From positions 26,965 to 90,964 of the forward strand of contig JAFSMR010000046.1 in the NCBI GenBank assembly GCA_017447805.1: a stretch of DNA of 64,000 nucleotides, read 5' to 3'. The position numbers and the translations under genes were made by a program. The stretch is from Kiritimatiellia bacterium. GTDB taxonomy: Bacteria > Verrucomicrobiota > Kiritimatiellia > RFP12 > UBA1067. This document shows, piece by piece, positions 15,914 to 23,968 of the stretch (the first letter of the stretch is position 1; every line of letters starts with the position of its first letter). A model generated the notes under the pieces. The model made no database searches. It was not told where the DNA came from and saw nothing but the letters and a program-made list of their open reading frames with translations.

Positions 15914-17532
15914 TTTGCATTCTCCCCAACATTGGCTTTGTTTGCCCTGTAAAACCTTTCATCTCCATAAGGGAACGCGCTAGGGACATAGTTGCCTACT
16001 GTCGGTTGCAGTAGCGAATAGGATTTCGGGAAGTGTGTGAAAATCCACGGGCAATCCTCGCGCAAAATCCGCTGGCAATTTTTCCAATGAAGAATCCTTT
16101 CCTCTTCCGAAGTCGCCTCCATCGCAAGTTCATATTCCGCGTCGTACAGCGGGTTGGAATAGCAAGAGTGATTGGAACCGGGGCTTGAATTTTTCGTGAT
16201 AAAGAGTTGCAGAAAATTCTCGGCGTCAGGATAATCCCCTACCCACCCCATCATATACATCTGACATCGTCCATTGTTGACGGCATCAAGGAACGCTTCC
16301 CAAGTATGGAATTTCAGCTCCAGCTTCACGCCGATTCTCGCGAAGAAGCTTGCCAAAAGTTCGCCCGCCTCTCGACTATCTTGCGTAGGGCGGCCGATAG
16401 ATAACGATAAAACGAGTCTCCTGCCGGTAGCAGGGTCTATTCCGCCGGGATATCCGGCCTCGTCCAAAAGCGCCTTTGCTCTTTCGATATCGAATGTATA
16501 CGGCGGCGCTTCATCTAAATGGCCTGCCAAATCCACCGGCACCGGCCCGTCGGCGAAATCGATTCTGCCATTATAGAAATTCCTCCAAGCCTGAAAATCG
16601 AATGCACAAGTCAACGCGCGGCGCAACGCTACATTATTGCCAAGGACGCTATCGCGCATATTGAACCCGATATACCTGATATCGAGCGATGGCGATACAG
16701 CCATACGAATTCCCTTCTCGGCAAGGCGCTTATCGAGATTTCCCTCTCCATCGACTACGGCATCCCAATTATCGCGCGATACTTCGCCGAGGAAATCGAG
16801 TTCCCCTTTCAAAAACATCAGCCACTGGGTCGGCGCTTCATCGATCGTAAGATAGTTGATTCTTTCAAACGGGCAATCATTGTTCTTCCATCCGCGCCAA
16901 GAATGGTTTCTCACAAACGACATTTCATGGTTCTTGCGCCATACGGCAAGCTTATAGGGTCCAGTTCCATTCCCATCCTTATCGAGAACCGCGGTATAAG
17001 CCATAGAAAGCATCCACGGGAAAACATGCGAGCGCTTCTTTAGCCGTATAACGAGAGTTCTTTCGTCTTGAAGCTTTATCGCATCGACATTTTCCATCGT
17101 CCAACCGCCGGGGCTGACTTCATTCGGGTCGCGAATTCTCTCGAGCGCGCGCTTTACGTCGCTCGCACCAAGCGGCGCATCTTCAACCATCTTGAGAGTA
17201 TATTCAAGCCCGTCGGCGGATACTTGGGGTAACTCGCATAGTCCTGGGCCGAGTCTATATGGTCTGGCCCTGTAATCGACCGTAAGCGGCGTTTCGGCGT
17301 ATAGCAAAACAGCCCTCGCCGCATAAACCGACTGCGCCTTGATGGGGTCTAGCGAGCTTACTCTTTCGAGAGGACGGGTAAAAGTTGCGCCGCCCGTATT
17401 GCCGTCCTCGCCATCTCTTCGAAGAAATAATAATTTCGCTCCGAAAATCCAAGCCGCCGCTGCAATAGCGCCGAGGATAAGCGCAATCGCAATATTTTTC
17501 TTCGTGAATATATCCGCAAATCTTTTCATCAC
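15910..17532 (-). CDS. Solute-binding protein, family 5 (peptide/nickel type), membrane-anchored
   Basis: 540 aa of SBP_bac_5 type. Seen: an uncleaved-looking hydrophobic anchor at about residues 13-33 after KRFADIFTKK, then SSLDPIKAQSVYAARAVLLYAETPL, VSADGLEYTLKM, GTGPYKLAVWRKN, SLDIRYIGFNMRD, and GRCQMYMMGWVGDYPDAENFLQLFITKNSSPGSN near the end. It would bind oligopeptides or a similar ligand in the periplasm. No lipobox and no ABC permease or ATPase are nearby, so it either serves a transporter elsewhere or has another role. It overlaps tsaB by ATGA. Confidence 0.85.
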   Translation of the reverse strand: MMKRFADIFTKKNIAIALILGAIAAAAWIFGAKLLFLRRDGEDGNTGGATFTRPLERVSSLDPIKAQSVYAARAVLLYAETPLTVDYRARPYRLGPGLCELPQVSADGLEYTLKMVEDAPLGASDVKRALERIRDPNEVSPGGWTMENVDAIKLQDERTLVIRLKKRSHVFPWMLSMAYTAVLDKDGNGTGPYKLAVWRKNHEMSFVRNHSWRGWKNNDCPFERINYLTIDEAPTQWLMFLKGELDFLGEVSRDNWDAVVDGEGNLDKRLAEKGIRMAVSPSLDIRYIGFNMRDSVLGNNVALRRALTCAFDFQAWRNFYNGRIDFADGPVPVDLAGHLDEAPPYTFDIERAKALLDEAGYPGGIDPATGRRLVLSLSIGRPTQDSREAGELLASFFARIGVKLELKFHTWEAFLDAVNNGRCQMYMMGWVGDYPDAENFLQLFITKNSSPGSNHSCYSNPLYDAEYELAMEATSEEERILHWKNCQRILREDCPWIFTHFPKSYSLLQPTVGNYVPSAFPYGDERFYRANKANVGENAK

Positions 17533-17888
17533 TTCCGAATTTGGAGTATCACATCGAATTTTTTCGGCGCATCCGGCAATTCTTTAAGACGCTTTTTGAT
17601 TTCAGCGAGCTTCCTGCGAAGAGAAAATAAAATCCCGGAACTCTTTACGTGCAAAATAAGTTTTCCATCCTCATAATACCCTGGGCGCGCCGGCAAATCG
17701 GGGAATAGCCGCGGCCATTCATCGGCGAGCGAATCGAAAAATGGATTCTTTTCTTTCAAGAGTTCACTCAGCGCCGCTTCGGCGGCAGAAGAAAACGAAT
17801 TATGCCGACCTCTCTTTTCGGCCTCTTTCGGATGCCAAATCTCGAGGCGCCGCCCGGATTCATCGACATACCTATCTTCTTCTTCCAT
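17529..17888 (-). CDS. DUF721/DciA-like protein (119 aa)
   Basis: The open frame extends into prfB, but an ATG at 17888 (MEEEDRYVDESG) lies 41 bases after the prfB stop and gives a sensible product. The C-terminal half matches the DUF721 pattern: a short segment with FPDLPARPGYYEDGKLILHV followed by KSSGILFSLRRKLAEIKKRL and a final ILQIRK strand. DciA proteins of this family help load the replicative helicase. The match is from memory of the pattern and the N-terminal half is unassigned. It overlaps the next gene by ATGA. Confidence 0.6.
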   Translation of the reverse strand: MEEEDRYVDESGRRLEIWHPKEAEKRGRHNSFSSAAEAALSELLKEKNPFFDSLADEWPRLFPDLPARPGYYEDGKLILHVKSSGILFSLRRKLAEIKKRLKELPDAPKKFDVILQIRK

Positions 17889-17929
17889 CCGCACTTCACC
17901 CTTCGCACTCGGCCAGAAACATTCCGGAT

Positions 17930-19084
17930 TTATCGCGCAGAACTCGCGCCGGATGCCTTCATCTGAAGCCATGCTTCGATGAACGGCTGAATATGACCAT
18001 CCATCACGCCCTCGACATCGCTCGTCTCGCATTCCGTGCGCAAATCTTTGACCATCGTATACGGGCAAAACACATACGAGCGAATTTGCGACCCCCAGCC
18101 GTTTTCGCTCTTCGCGCCGTAAAAGCGATCCATCTCGGCGCGCTTCTGGTCTTCATAATATTCATAGAGTTGTGCACGCAACATATTCATCGCTTTTTCT
18201 TTGTTCATGTGTTGCGAGCGCTCCTTTTGGCATGCGACTACTATGCCAGTCGGCAAGTGGGTCAAGCGGACCGCGGAATCGGTCTTGTTTACATGCTGAC
18301 CGCCTGCGCCGCCCGAGCGGTAGGTATCGATTCTCAAATCTTCATCTTTGATTTCGACATCGATATCATCATTGATTTCCGCGACAGTTTCGACCGATGC
18401 GAACGAAGTCTGGCGCCGCTTGTTGGCATCGAACGGAGAAATTCTGACCAATCTATGAATTCCTCTTTCCGCCTTCAGCATGCCGAAAGCATAAGGACCT
18501 TCCACCCTGAAATAGACATCTTTCAACCCGGCTTCTTCGCCAGGCTGCTGGTCGTATTCTTCGACCTTCCAGCCCTGATCTTCGGCGTAGCGCTGATACA
18601 TTCTGTATAGCATCTGCACCCAGTCGCAGGCTTCGGTGCCGCCCTGCCCCGCGTGCAGTTTCACGAATACATTGCACTGGTCGAATTTGCCGCCGAGGAG
18701 CGATTGCAGCCTCAAGCGAGCGAAATATTCATCTGCCTTCTTGCACTCGCCGATTGTATCGGCAAGCGCCGTCTGCTGGGCGTGGCCTTCTTCCATTTCC
18801 GCAAGTTCCAGCATTACTTTCGCGTCATCTACAGATTTCAGCAGCGCATCGTACGGGTTTACATACGCTCTCTCCGCGTTAGTCGCGGCGATTACTTCAC
18901 GCGCCTTCGATTGATTGCTCCAAAAATCTCCGCTCGCTTGCTGTTCTTCCAACTCGGCGAGCTTTTTTCTTCTGTCGTCGATCTTTATATAGTCGGCCAT
19001 TTCGCCGACTCTTCTTTCCAAGTCTTCTATTCCTTGGCGGACTTCTTCGACTTCCAGAAGTTTTTCTTTCTTTTCTTCTGCCAT
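17930..19084 (-). CDS. prfB: Peptide chain release factor 2
   Basis: Terminates translation at UGA and UAA. 384 aa. Seen: coiled-coil N terminus, the SPF tripeptide in HRLVRISPFDANKRRQTSF that marks RF2, and the GGQ loop in SGGAGGQHVNKTDSAVRLTHLPTGI. In many bacteria prfB carries an internal UGA and needs a +1 frameshift near codon 26. Here the region from LEVEEVRQGIEDLERRV to KIDDRRKKLAE is continuous with no stop, so that autoregulation is absent. It begins 15 bases after the panB stop. Confidence 0.95.
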   Translation of the reverse strand: MAEEKKEKLLEVEEVRQGIEDLERRVGEMADYIKIDDRRKKLAELEEQQASGDFWSNQSKAREVIAATNAERAYVNPYDALLKSVDDAKVMLELAEMEEGHAQQTALADTIGECKKADEYFARLRLQSLLGGKFDQCNVFVKLHAGQGGTEACDWVQMLYRMYQRYAEDQGWKVEEYDQQPGEEAGLKDVYFRVEGPYAFGMLKAERGIHRLVRISPFDANKRRQTSFASVETVAEINDDIDVEIKDEDLRIDTYRSGGAGGQHVNKTDSAVRLTHLPTGIVVACQKERSQHMNKEKAMNMLRAQLYEYYEDQKRAEMDRFYGAKSENGWGSQIRSYVFCPYTMVKDLRTECETSDVEGVMDGHIQPFIEAWLQMKASGASSAR

Positions 19085-19099
19085 ATATATTATCTTTTC

Positions 19100-19876
19100 T
19101 TAACCGGGGAACGCCCCGCTTTTCACTTCTGCGACATACGCTCTAAAGGCGTTTCTTACGATTCCGGCAAGCTCGGCGTATTTCTTCACGAATTTCGGCG
19201 GATTTTCATTCAGTCCCAATAAATCGTGCATCACGAGCCACTGCGCATCGCATACGCCGCCTGCGCCGATTCCGATCGTCGGAATCTTCAAATCTGCCGT
19301 TATATGCGCAGCCAGCTCTGCCGGCACGCATTCCAGCGTTACCGCGAATGCGCCTGCTTCCGCGACGCGCCGCGCATCGCGTATTACCGCCTGCGCTTCT
19401 TCGCGCGTCTTGCCTTGACGCTTGAAGCCGCCGTATGCATTTACGCATTGCGGCATCATGCCTACATGCGCTAGGACGGGTATCCCAGCCTCGGTCATCC
19501 GCTTTATTAGCGAAATCACCCTATCGCTCGCGCCTTCCAGCTTTACAGCGTCCGCCCCAGCCTTCAAACAAGCGACTGCGTTTTTCATCGCATCGTCTTC
19601 GCCGCATTGATATGAACCAAACGGCAAATCGCCGACTACTAGCGCTTCCTTCACGCTTCTCGAGACGGCAGCGACCGCGCTTAAAGTTTGCTCCATCATT
19701 ACTGGCAGAGTCGTCTCGTAGCCGAGAACTGTCATGCCCATAGAATCGCCGACAAGGATAATCGGAACGCCCGCTTCATCCGCAAGGCGCGCGAAACATG
19801 CATCGTAAGCCGTGCAACAGCCGAGCTTCTCTACTCCCTTTGAGGCCCTGATGGCCGCGACATTCCACTTCTTCAT
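19100..19876 (-). CDS. panB: 3-methyl-2-oxobutanoate hydroxymethyltransferase (ketopantoate)
   Basis: First step to pantothenate: adds a hydroxymethyl group from methylene-THF to ketoisovalerate. 258 aa. Seen: TAYDACFARLADEAGVPIILVGDSMGMTVLGYETTLPV, VVGDLPFGSY, GADAVKLEGA, PVLAHVGMMPQ, and IPTIGIGAGGVCDAQWLVMHDLLGL. The family's usual EG..W segment near the C terminus is trimmed. The ATG shares one base with the obg stop (TAATG), so the two are coupled. No panC or panD is nearby. Confidence 0.95.
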   Translation of the reverse strand: MKKWNVAAIRASKGVEKLGCCTAYDACFARLADEAGVPIILVGDSMGMTVLGYETTLPVMMEQTLSAVAAVSRSVKEALVVGDLPFGSYQCGEDDAMKNAVACLKAGADAVKLEGASDRVISLIKRMTEAGIPVLAHVGMMPQCVNAYGGFKRQGKTREEAQAVIRDARRVAEAGAFAVTLECVPAELAAHITADLKIPTIGIGAGGVCDAQWLVMHDLLGLNENPPKFVKKYAELAGIVRNAFRAYVAEVKSGAFPG

Positions 19877-21033
19877 TAATGTATGTTTCCTCTTGATGGA
19901 TGAGACTTCTCTTTTGGTTTTTCGAGCTTCAGGAATGTCGCGAACCTGAGGGCGTCTTCGGGTATTTCATCGCCCGTTGTATCCGGCATATCTTTCAAAT
20001 CAGGCGCCTCGACGTGAGTATGGTGAAACTTCAGCTTCGGCTCTACGATTTTCCTGAGCTCGGTCTTGAATTCTTCGAGCCCGGATTTTTCCGCGCACGA
20101 AACTTGAATCGGGGAAACTTGAGTCTCTTCGATAAAGCGCTCCAAATTTTCTTTCGCTTGGCCAGAATCCATCTTGTTTGCGACAACCAAAAAAGGCCGC
20201 TCCGCGAGCTCTATCGAATATTCCTCGATTTCCTTTTTGAGGATTTTATAATCTTCCCACGGCTTGCGGTTGTCGGTCCCGGCCATATCGATTACATAAA
20301 CGAGAACTTTCGAGCGCTCGAGATGTTTCAAGAACGCTAGGCCCAATCCAACCCCTTTTGCCGCACCTTCGATAATCCCCGGCACATCGGCCATTCTCGC
20401 CTTCGCCCAATCGTTCCAAACGATTGTGCCGACTACCGGGTTAAGCGTAGTAAAGGGATAGCTTGCGATTTTCGGCTTCGCCGAAGACAATACCGAAAGC
20501 AACGAACTTTTGCCGGCGTTAGGGAACCCGAGAAGCCCCGCATCAGCAATCGTCTTCAGCTCCAGCCTAAGGCGCTTCTCTTCCGCCGCCCCGCCGCATG
20601 TATGTTCCGTCGGCGCCTGATTTACGCTCGATTTGAAATGGACGTTTCCATATCCGCCCGCGCCGCCCTTGGCGACAATTACGCTTTGCCCCGCCTCGGT
20701 TATATCTGCGATAAGAAGACCAGAATCGACCTCATAGACCTCGGTACCCTGCGGAACATTTACGATTAAATCTTTGCCCCTCTTGCCGAACATCTTCTGT
20801 CCTTGCCCGGGGCCGCCATCTTGCGCAAAGCATTTTGGATCGTAATATAGCGACAGGAGAGAATTTACATGTTCGCTTGCACGAAATACGACATCGCCGC
20901 CTCTGCCGCCATCGCCGCCATCGGGGCCGCCGAATTCGACCAAAGCTTCACGACGGAATGATGTAGCGCCATCCCCGCCTTTGCCGCTCCTGACGATTAC
21001 CTCGACCTGATCTATGAATGTTTTAGCCTTCAT
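19876..21033 (-). CDS. obg: Obg-family GTPase
   Basis: Essential ribosome-associated GTPase. 385 aa. Seen: glycine-rich Obg fold (VRSGKGGDGATSFRREALVEFGGPDGGDGGRGGDV), Walker A GFPNAGKSSLL, switch YPFTTLNPVVG, DVPGIIEGA and the NKMD specificity motif. The C terminus after about residue 330 is a short Pro/Asp/Lys tail. The ATG is eight bases behind a strong -10, so the mRNA is predicted leaderless. First gene of the obg-panB-prfB-dciA-SBP-tsaB-apt operon. Confidence 0.96.
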   Translation of the reverse strand: MKAKTFIDQVEVIVRSGKGGDGATSFRREALVEFGGPDGGDGGRGGDVVFRASEHVNSLLSLYYDPKCFAQDGGPGQGQKMFGKRGKDLIVNVPQGTEVYEVDSGLLIADITEAGQSVIVAKGGAGGYGNVHFKSSVNQAPTEHTCGGAAEEKRLRLELKTIADAGLLGFPNAGKSSLLSVLSSAKPKIASYPFTTLNPVVGTIVWNDWAKARMADVPGIIEGAAKGVGLGLAFLKHLERSKVLVYVIDMAGTDNRKPWEDYKILKKEIEEYSIELAERPFLVVANKMDSGQAKENLERFIEETQVSPIQVSCAEKSGLEEFKTELRKIVEPKLKFHHTHVEAPDLKDMPDTTGDEIPEDALRFATFLKLEKPKEKSHPSRGNIH

Positions 21034-21041
21034 CGCCGTAT

Positions 21042-21070
21042 ATTATACCAAATTCCGCGCCCCGGCGCAA
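21042..21070 (-). promoter_or_regulatory. Promoter of the obg operon, repeated-type, leaderless
   Basis: Minus strand: -35 TTGCGC (21065-21070), 17-base spacer ending TTTGG, -10 TATAAT (21042-21047), eight bases to the ATG. The whole spacer, not just the hexamers, is shared with the promoters at 23055 and 32073. Confidence 0.8.
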
Positions 21071-21091
21071 GGGCGCGGCGCGCCGCCTCGG

Positions 21092-22444
21092 CTAGCCGCG
21101 CGGCGCCGCCGCCGCTAGCTCTTCGTCGGTGGGAATATAATCGCTCATCTTGCCATCGTTGAACGCCTGATATGCCGTCATATCAAAGTAGCCCGTTCCC
21201 GTCAGACCGAATACGATATTTTCTTCACGCCCCGTTTCTTTGCAACGCTTCGCTTCGTCTATTGCCGCCCTGATTGCATGCGATGATTCCGGCGCCGGCA
21301 AAATACCTTCCGTGCGCGCGAAAAATTGCGCAGCTTCAAAAACGTCTGTCTGACGAACACTCCTAGCTTCGATTACGCCCTGGTCGTAGAGTTCGGAAAT
21401 AATCGAACTCATGCCATGATAGCGCAGCCCCCCTGCGTGGCTCGCCGATGGAATGAAATCGCATCCTAGCGTATACATCTTCTGGAGTGGACATACCTTG
21501 CCCGTATCGCAGAAGTCGTATGCATATTTCCCGCGCGTGAGTGAAGGACAAGATGCCGGTTCTACCGCGATAAAGCGATAATCCGCTTCGCCGCGAAGCT
21601 TCTCGCCGACGAACGGCGCAATAAGTCCGCCAAGGTTGGAGCCGCCGCCCGCACATCCGATTATTACATCCGCCTTGACGCCGAGATTGCGTAGCGCCTT
21701 TTGGGTCTCAAGCCCGATTATCGATTGGTGCAATAAAACCTGTGCAAGAACAGAACCTAATACATACCTGTAGCCTTCATGGGTTATCGCCGTTTCCACC
21801 GCCTCGGAAATCGCGCAACCAAGCGAACCGGTCGTGCCAGGGTGCTCGGCGTTGATTTTGCGCCCGACTTCGGTTTCCATCGAAGGCGATGGCGTTACGC
21901 TTGCGCCATACGTCCTCATTACTTCACGACGAAACGGCTTTTGTTCGTATGAACATTTTACCATGAACACCTTGCAATCCAGCCCGAAAAAGGCGCAAGC
22001 CATCGAAAGCGCCGTGCCCCACTGCCCGGCGCCGGTTTCCGTAGTGACGCCCTTCAAGCCTTCAAGCTTTGCGTAATAAGCTTGCGCAATGGCGGAATTC
22101 AGCTTATGCGAACCGGATGTATTGTTGCCCTCGAATTTATAATAGATGTGCGCCGGCGTGCCAAGCGCACGCTCAAGGAAATATGCGCGAACCAGCGGGG
22201 AGGGACGGAACATCCTATAGAAATCGGCTACAGGGCCTGGTATTTCGAACCAAGGCAAAGTTTCATCTAATTCCTGCTTCACAAGCTCCGAGCAAAACAC
22301 TTTCTCCAGCTCCTCGGCCGTCACGCTTTGGCGTGTCGCCGGATTCAATAGCGGCGCCGGCTTTTTCTTCATGTCCGCACGCACATTATACCAAGCCGCA
22401 GGCATATCCTCGGCAGGCAGATAATATTTATAGGGAATTTCCAT
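21092..22444 (-). CDS. trpB: Tryptophan synthase beta chain, TrpB2 type
   Basis: PLP enzyme joining indole and serine. 450 aa, longer than TrpB1 and with the TrpB2 N terminus (LPAEDMPAAWYNVRADM). Seen: PSPLVRAYFLE, the PLP-lysine block NNTSGSHKLNSAIAQAYYAK, TETGAGQWGTALSMACAFFGL, GCAGGGSNLGGLIAPFVG, and a C-terminal GLTGTGYFDMTAY. TrpB2 enzymes usually work without the trpA-coupled operon and often salvage free indole; no trpA is present here. It follows the nitroreductase by 36 bases and shares its promoter. Confidence 0.92.
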   Translation of the reverse strand: MEIPYKYYLPAEDMPAAWYNVRADMKKKPAPLLNPATRQSVTAEELEKVFCSELVKQELDETLPWFEIPGPVADFYRMFRPSPLVRAYFLERALGTPAHIYYKFEGNNTSGSHKLNSAIAQAYYAKLEGLKGVTTETGAGQWGTALSMACAFFGLDCKVFMVKCSYEQKPFRREVMRTYGASVTPSPSMETEVGRKINAEHPGTTGSLGCAISEAVETAITHEGYRYVLGSVLAQVLLHQSIIGLETQKALRNLGVKADVIIGCAGGGSNLGGLIAPFVGEKLRGEADYRFIAVEPASCPSLTRGKYAYDFCDTGKVCPLQKMYTLGCDFIPSASHAGGLRYHGMSSIISELYDQGVIEARSVRQTDVFEAAQFFARTEGILPAPESSHAIRAAIDEAKRCKETGREENIVFGLTGTGYFDMTAYQAFNDGKMSDYIPTDEELAAAAPRG

Positions 22445-22480
22445 GTCTTTGTCTATTCTTGATTCTTATTTAAGCAGATT

Positions 22481-23020
22481 TCACAAAACTCTATAGCGAT
22501 CAGGACGGATTTCGTAAGCCGCCGGCGCCTCGCCTTCGGCATATCCTAGCGCGAGGTGGCCAACGCCTTCCCATTCACCCTCAAGCCCTAGGCGCTTGAG
22601 GATTTTTTCGCCAAGCGCCCCTTCCATTTCTTCCTTGGCGCGATGAATCCAGCAGCTCGCAAGCCCCAGCTCATGCGCTTTCAGCATCATATAGCCCAAG
22701 GCAAGCGACCCATCATAGACTGCAGTCGGGCGGGATTTATCGGCAATCACGAGCAACATGACCGGCGCGGCGTAAAACGGGTCGTCACCGCGGTCGGGCG
22801 ATGGCGGCTTGCCCATGATTTTAGCGTTCACGGCGGTAATTTCCGCCTTTAGCCCGGGCTCGTCGATACGAACAATGATAGTCGATTGCATCTTGCGACC
22901 CGTCGGCGCCAAAAGACCGGCCTTCACTACCGCATCGACCATTTCCAAAGACGGCATATCAGGTTTGAAGCGCCTGATGCTCCTGCGAGTTCTGACGATT
23001 CTATCGAATTCCGACTCCAT
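22481..23020 (-). CDS. Nitroreductase-family flavoprotein
   Basis: FMN-dependent oxidoreductase of 179 aa. Seen: N-terminal RIVRTRRSIRRFKPD (FMN-phosphate contact), AGLLAPTGRKMQ, DGSLALGYMMLKAHELGLASCWIH, and the C-terminal GVGHLALGYAEGEAP. Substrate unknown. The frame is open upstream to 23083, but the promoter lies there; the ATG at 23020 has a GGAGG ribosome site and a leader of about 28 bases. trpB2 follows. Confidence 0.88.
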   Translation of the reverse strand: MESEFDRIVRTRRSIRRFKPDMPSLEMVDAVVKAGLLAPTGRKMQSTIIVRIDEPGLKAEITAVNAKIMGKPPSPDRGDDPFYAAPVMLLVIADKSRPTAVYDGSLALGYMMLKAHELGLASCWIHRAKEEMEGALGEKILKRLGLEGEWEGVGHLALGYAEGEAPAAYEIRPDRYRVL

Positions 23021-23054
23021 TATTTCATCCTCCACGAACCACTTTTTGGCGCAT

Positions 23055-23083
23055 ATTATACCAAATTCCTCGCCCCGGCGCAA
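23055..23083 (-). promoter_or_regulatory. Promoter of nitroreductase-trpB2, repeated-type
   Basis: Minus strand: -35 TTGCGC (23078-23083), 17-base spacer, TGG, -10 TATAAT (23055-23060). Differs from the obg promoter at one spacer base and is followed upstream by the same GGGCGC-type flank. It forms the left edge of the restriction island. Confidence 0.8.
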
Positions 23084-23103
23084 TAGGGCGCGCCGCGGCT
23101 AAG

Positions 23104-23142
23104 CGGCAGTTGTAGTTGGTAGTTGTAGTCGTAGTTGTAGGA
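23104..23142. repeat. Low-complexity GTAGTT/GTTGTA tract
   Basis: About 38 bases of imperfect GTTGTAGT-type units, lying between the island promoter repeat and the radC 3' end. The stretch 23084-23209 shows no gene; after the tract it turns AT-rich (a run of seven T near 23155). Confidence 0.55.
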
Positions 23143-23209
23143 TGGAATTGTTTATTTTTTTATGATTAAGCAAACCCCATTCTATCCAAGTTCTGCATCC
23201 TTTTAAGTT

Positions 23210-23968
23210 TTACTGTTCCCAAAGGCATCCATCGATGGAGCGTATCGATACATAGTTGCCGTCGCCGAGGACGAGGTGGTCGAGGAAGCGGATTTCAGCA
23301 ATTTTGGCAAGCTCGACAAGCCGCTCGGTGAACTTGATGTCGGCCTTACTGGGCGCGGGGTCGCCGGAAGGATGGTTGTGCGCGACCATGACTGCCACCG
23401 CGCCCCACTTGAGCGCCTCTTTGAATACATCGCGGGCGAACGCCGGCGCGGAATCCGCCGTGCCGCGTGAAATGCGCAGCGGCTCGCAGATGGGACAATT
23501 CTTGTTGTTCAAAAGTAGCGCGTAGAGATTCTCCTTGTCGTCGCCGGGCGTGAGGACGGTCTTGAAGATGCGATAGGCGGTTTCCGGATCGGTCACTTTG
23601 TGCGCCCTCAGTTCGTCTGGCGCAAGGCGGCTCCAGCGGCGCCCCATCTCGAACGCGGCGGCGAGTTCCAGGCATTTGACATGCCCGAGTCCTTTGATGG
23701 GGCGGTCTCGGTTGGTCTTGTTCCAGATCTTGATACGCTCCTCCAGAGCGCGCCAATCGGCGGAGACGAGCGACTTCATGGAACCGAACGCCTCGATTAG
23801 GCGGCGAGCAAGTTCAATGACATTCAGCCCGTGGGCACCCGTCTTGAGAAGAACGGCGACAAGAGCCTCGTCTGGGACGAGCGCAGGGTCTGCTGAGCGT
23901 TCCATCAGTTCACGCGGCATAAGTTCTCCACCACGCTTGTCAAAGTTGTTCTTGGCGTTGTCTATCAT
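23210..23968 (-). CDS. radC: RadC-family JAB-domain protein
   Basis: 252 aa. N-terminal helix-hairpin-helix part (LMERSADPALVPDEALVAVLLKTG) and a C-terminal JAB/MPN domain with the JAMM metal motif VMVAHNHPSGDPAPSKAD. RadC proteins are common on mobile elements; their biochemical role is not settled. Start: the ATG at 23968 has a near-perfect AAAGGAG site seven bases ahead and overlaps the RAYT stop (ATGA), so the longer frame to 24007 is not used. Last gene of the six-gene restriction operon. Confidence 0.9.
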   Translation of the reverse strand: MIDNAKNNFDKRGGELMPRELMERSADPALVPDEALVAVLLKTGAHGLNVIELARRLIEAFGSMKSLVSADWRALEERIKIWNKTNRDRPIKGLGHVKCLELAAAFEMGRRWSRLAPDELRAHKVTDPETAYRIFKTVLTPGDDKENLYALLLNNKNCPICEPLRISRGTADSAPAFARDVFKEALKWGAVAVMVAHNHPSGDPAPSKADIKFTERLVELAKIAEIRFLDHLVLGDGNYVSIRSIDGCLWEQ

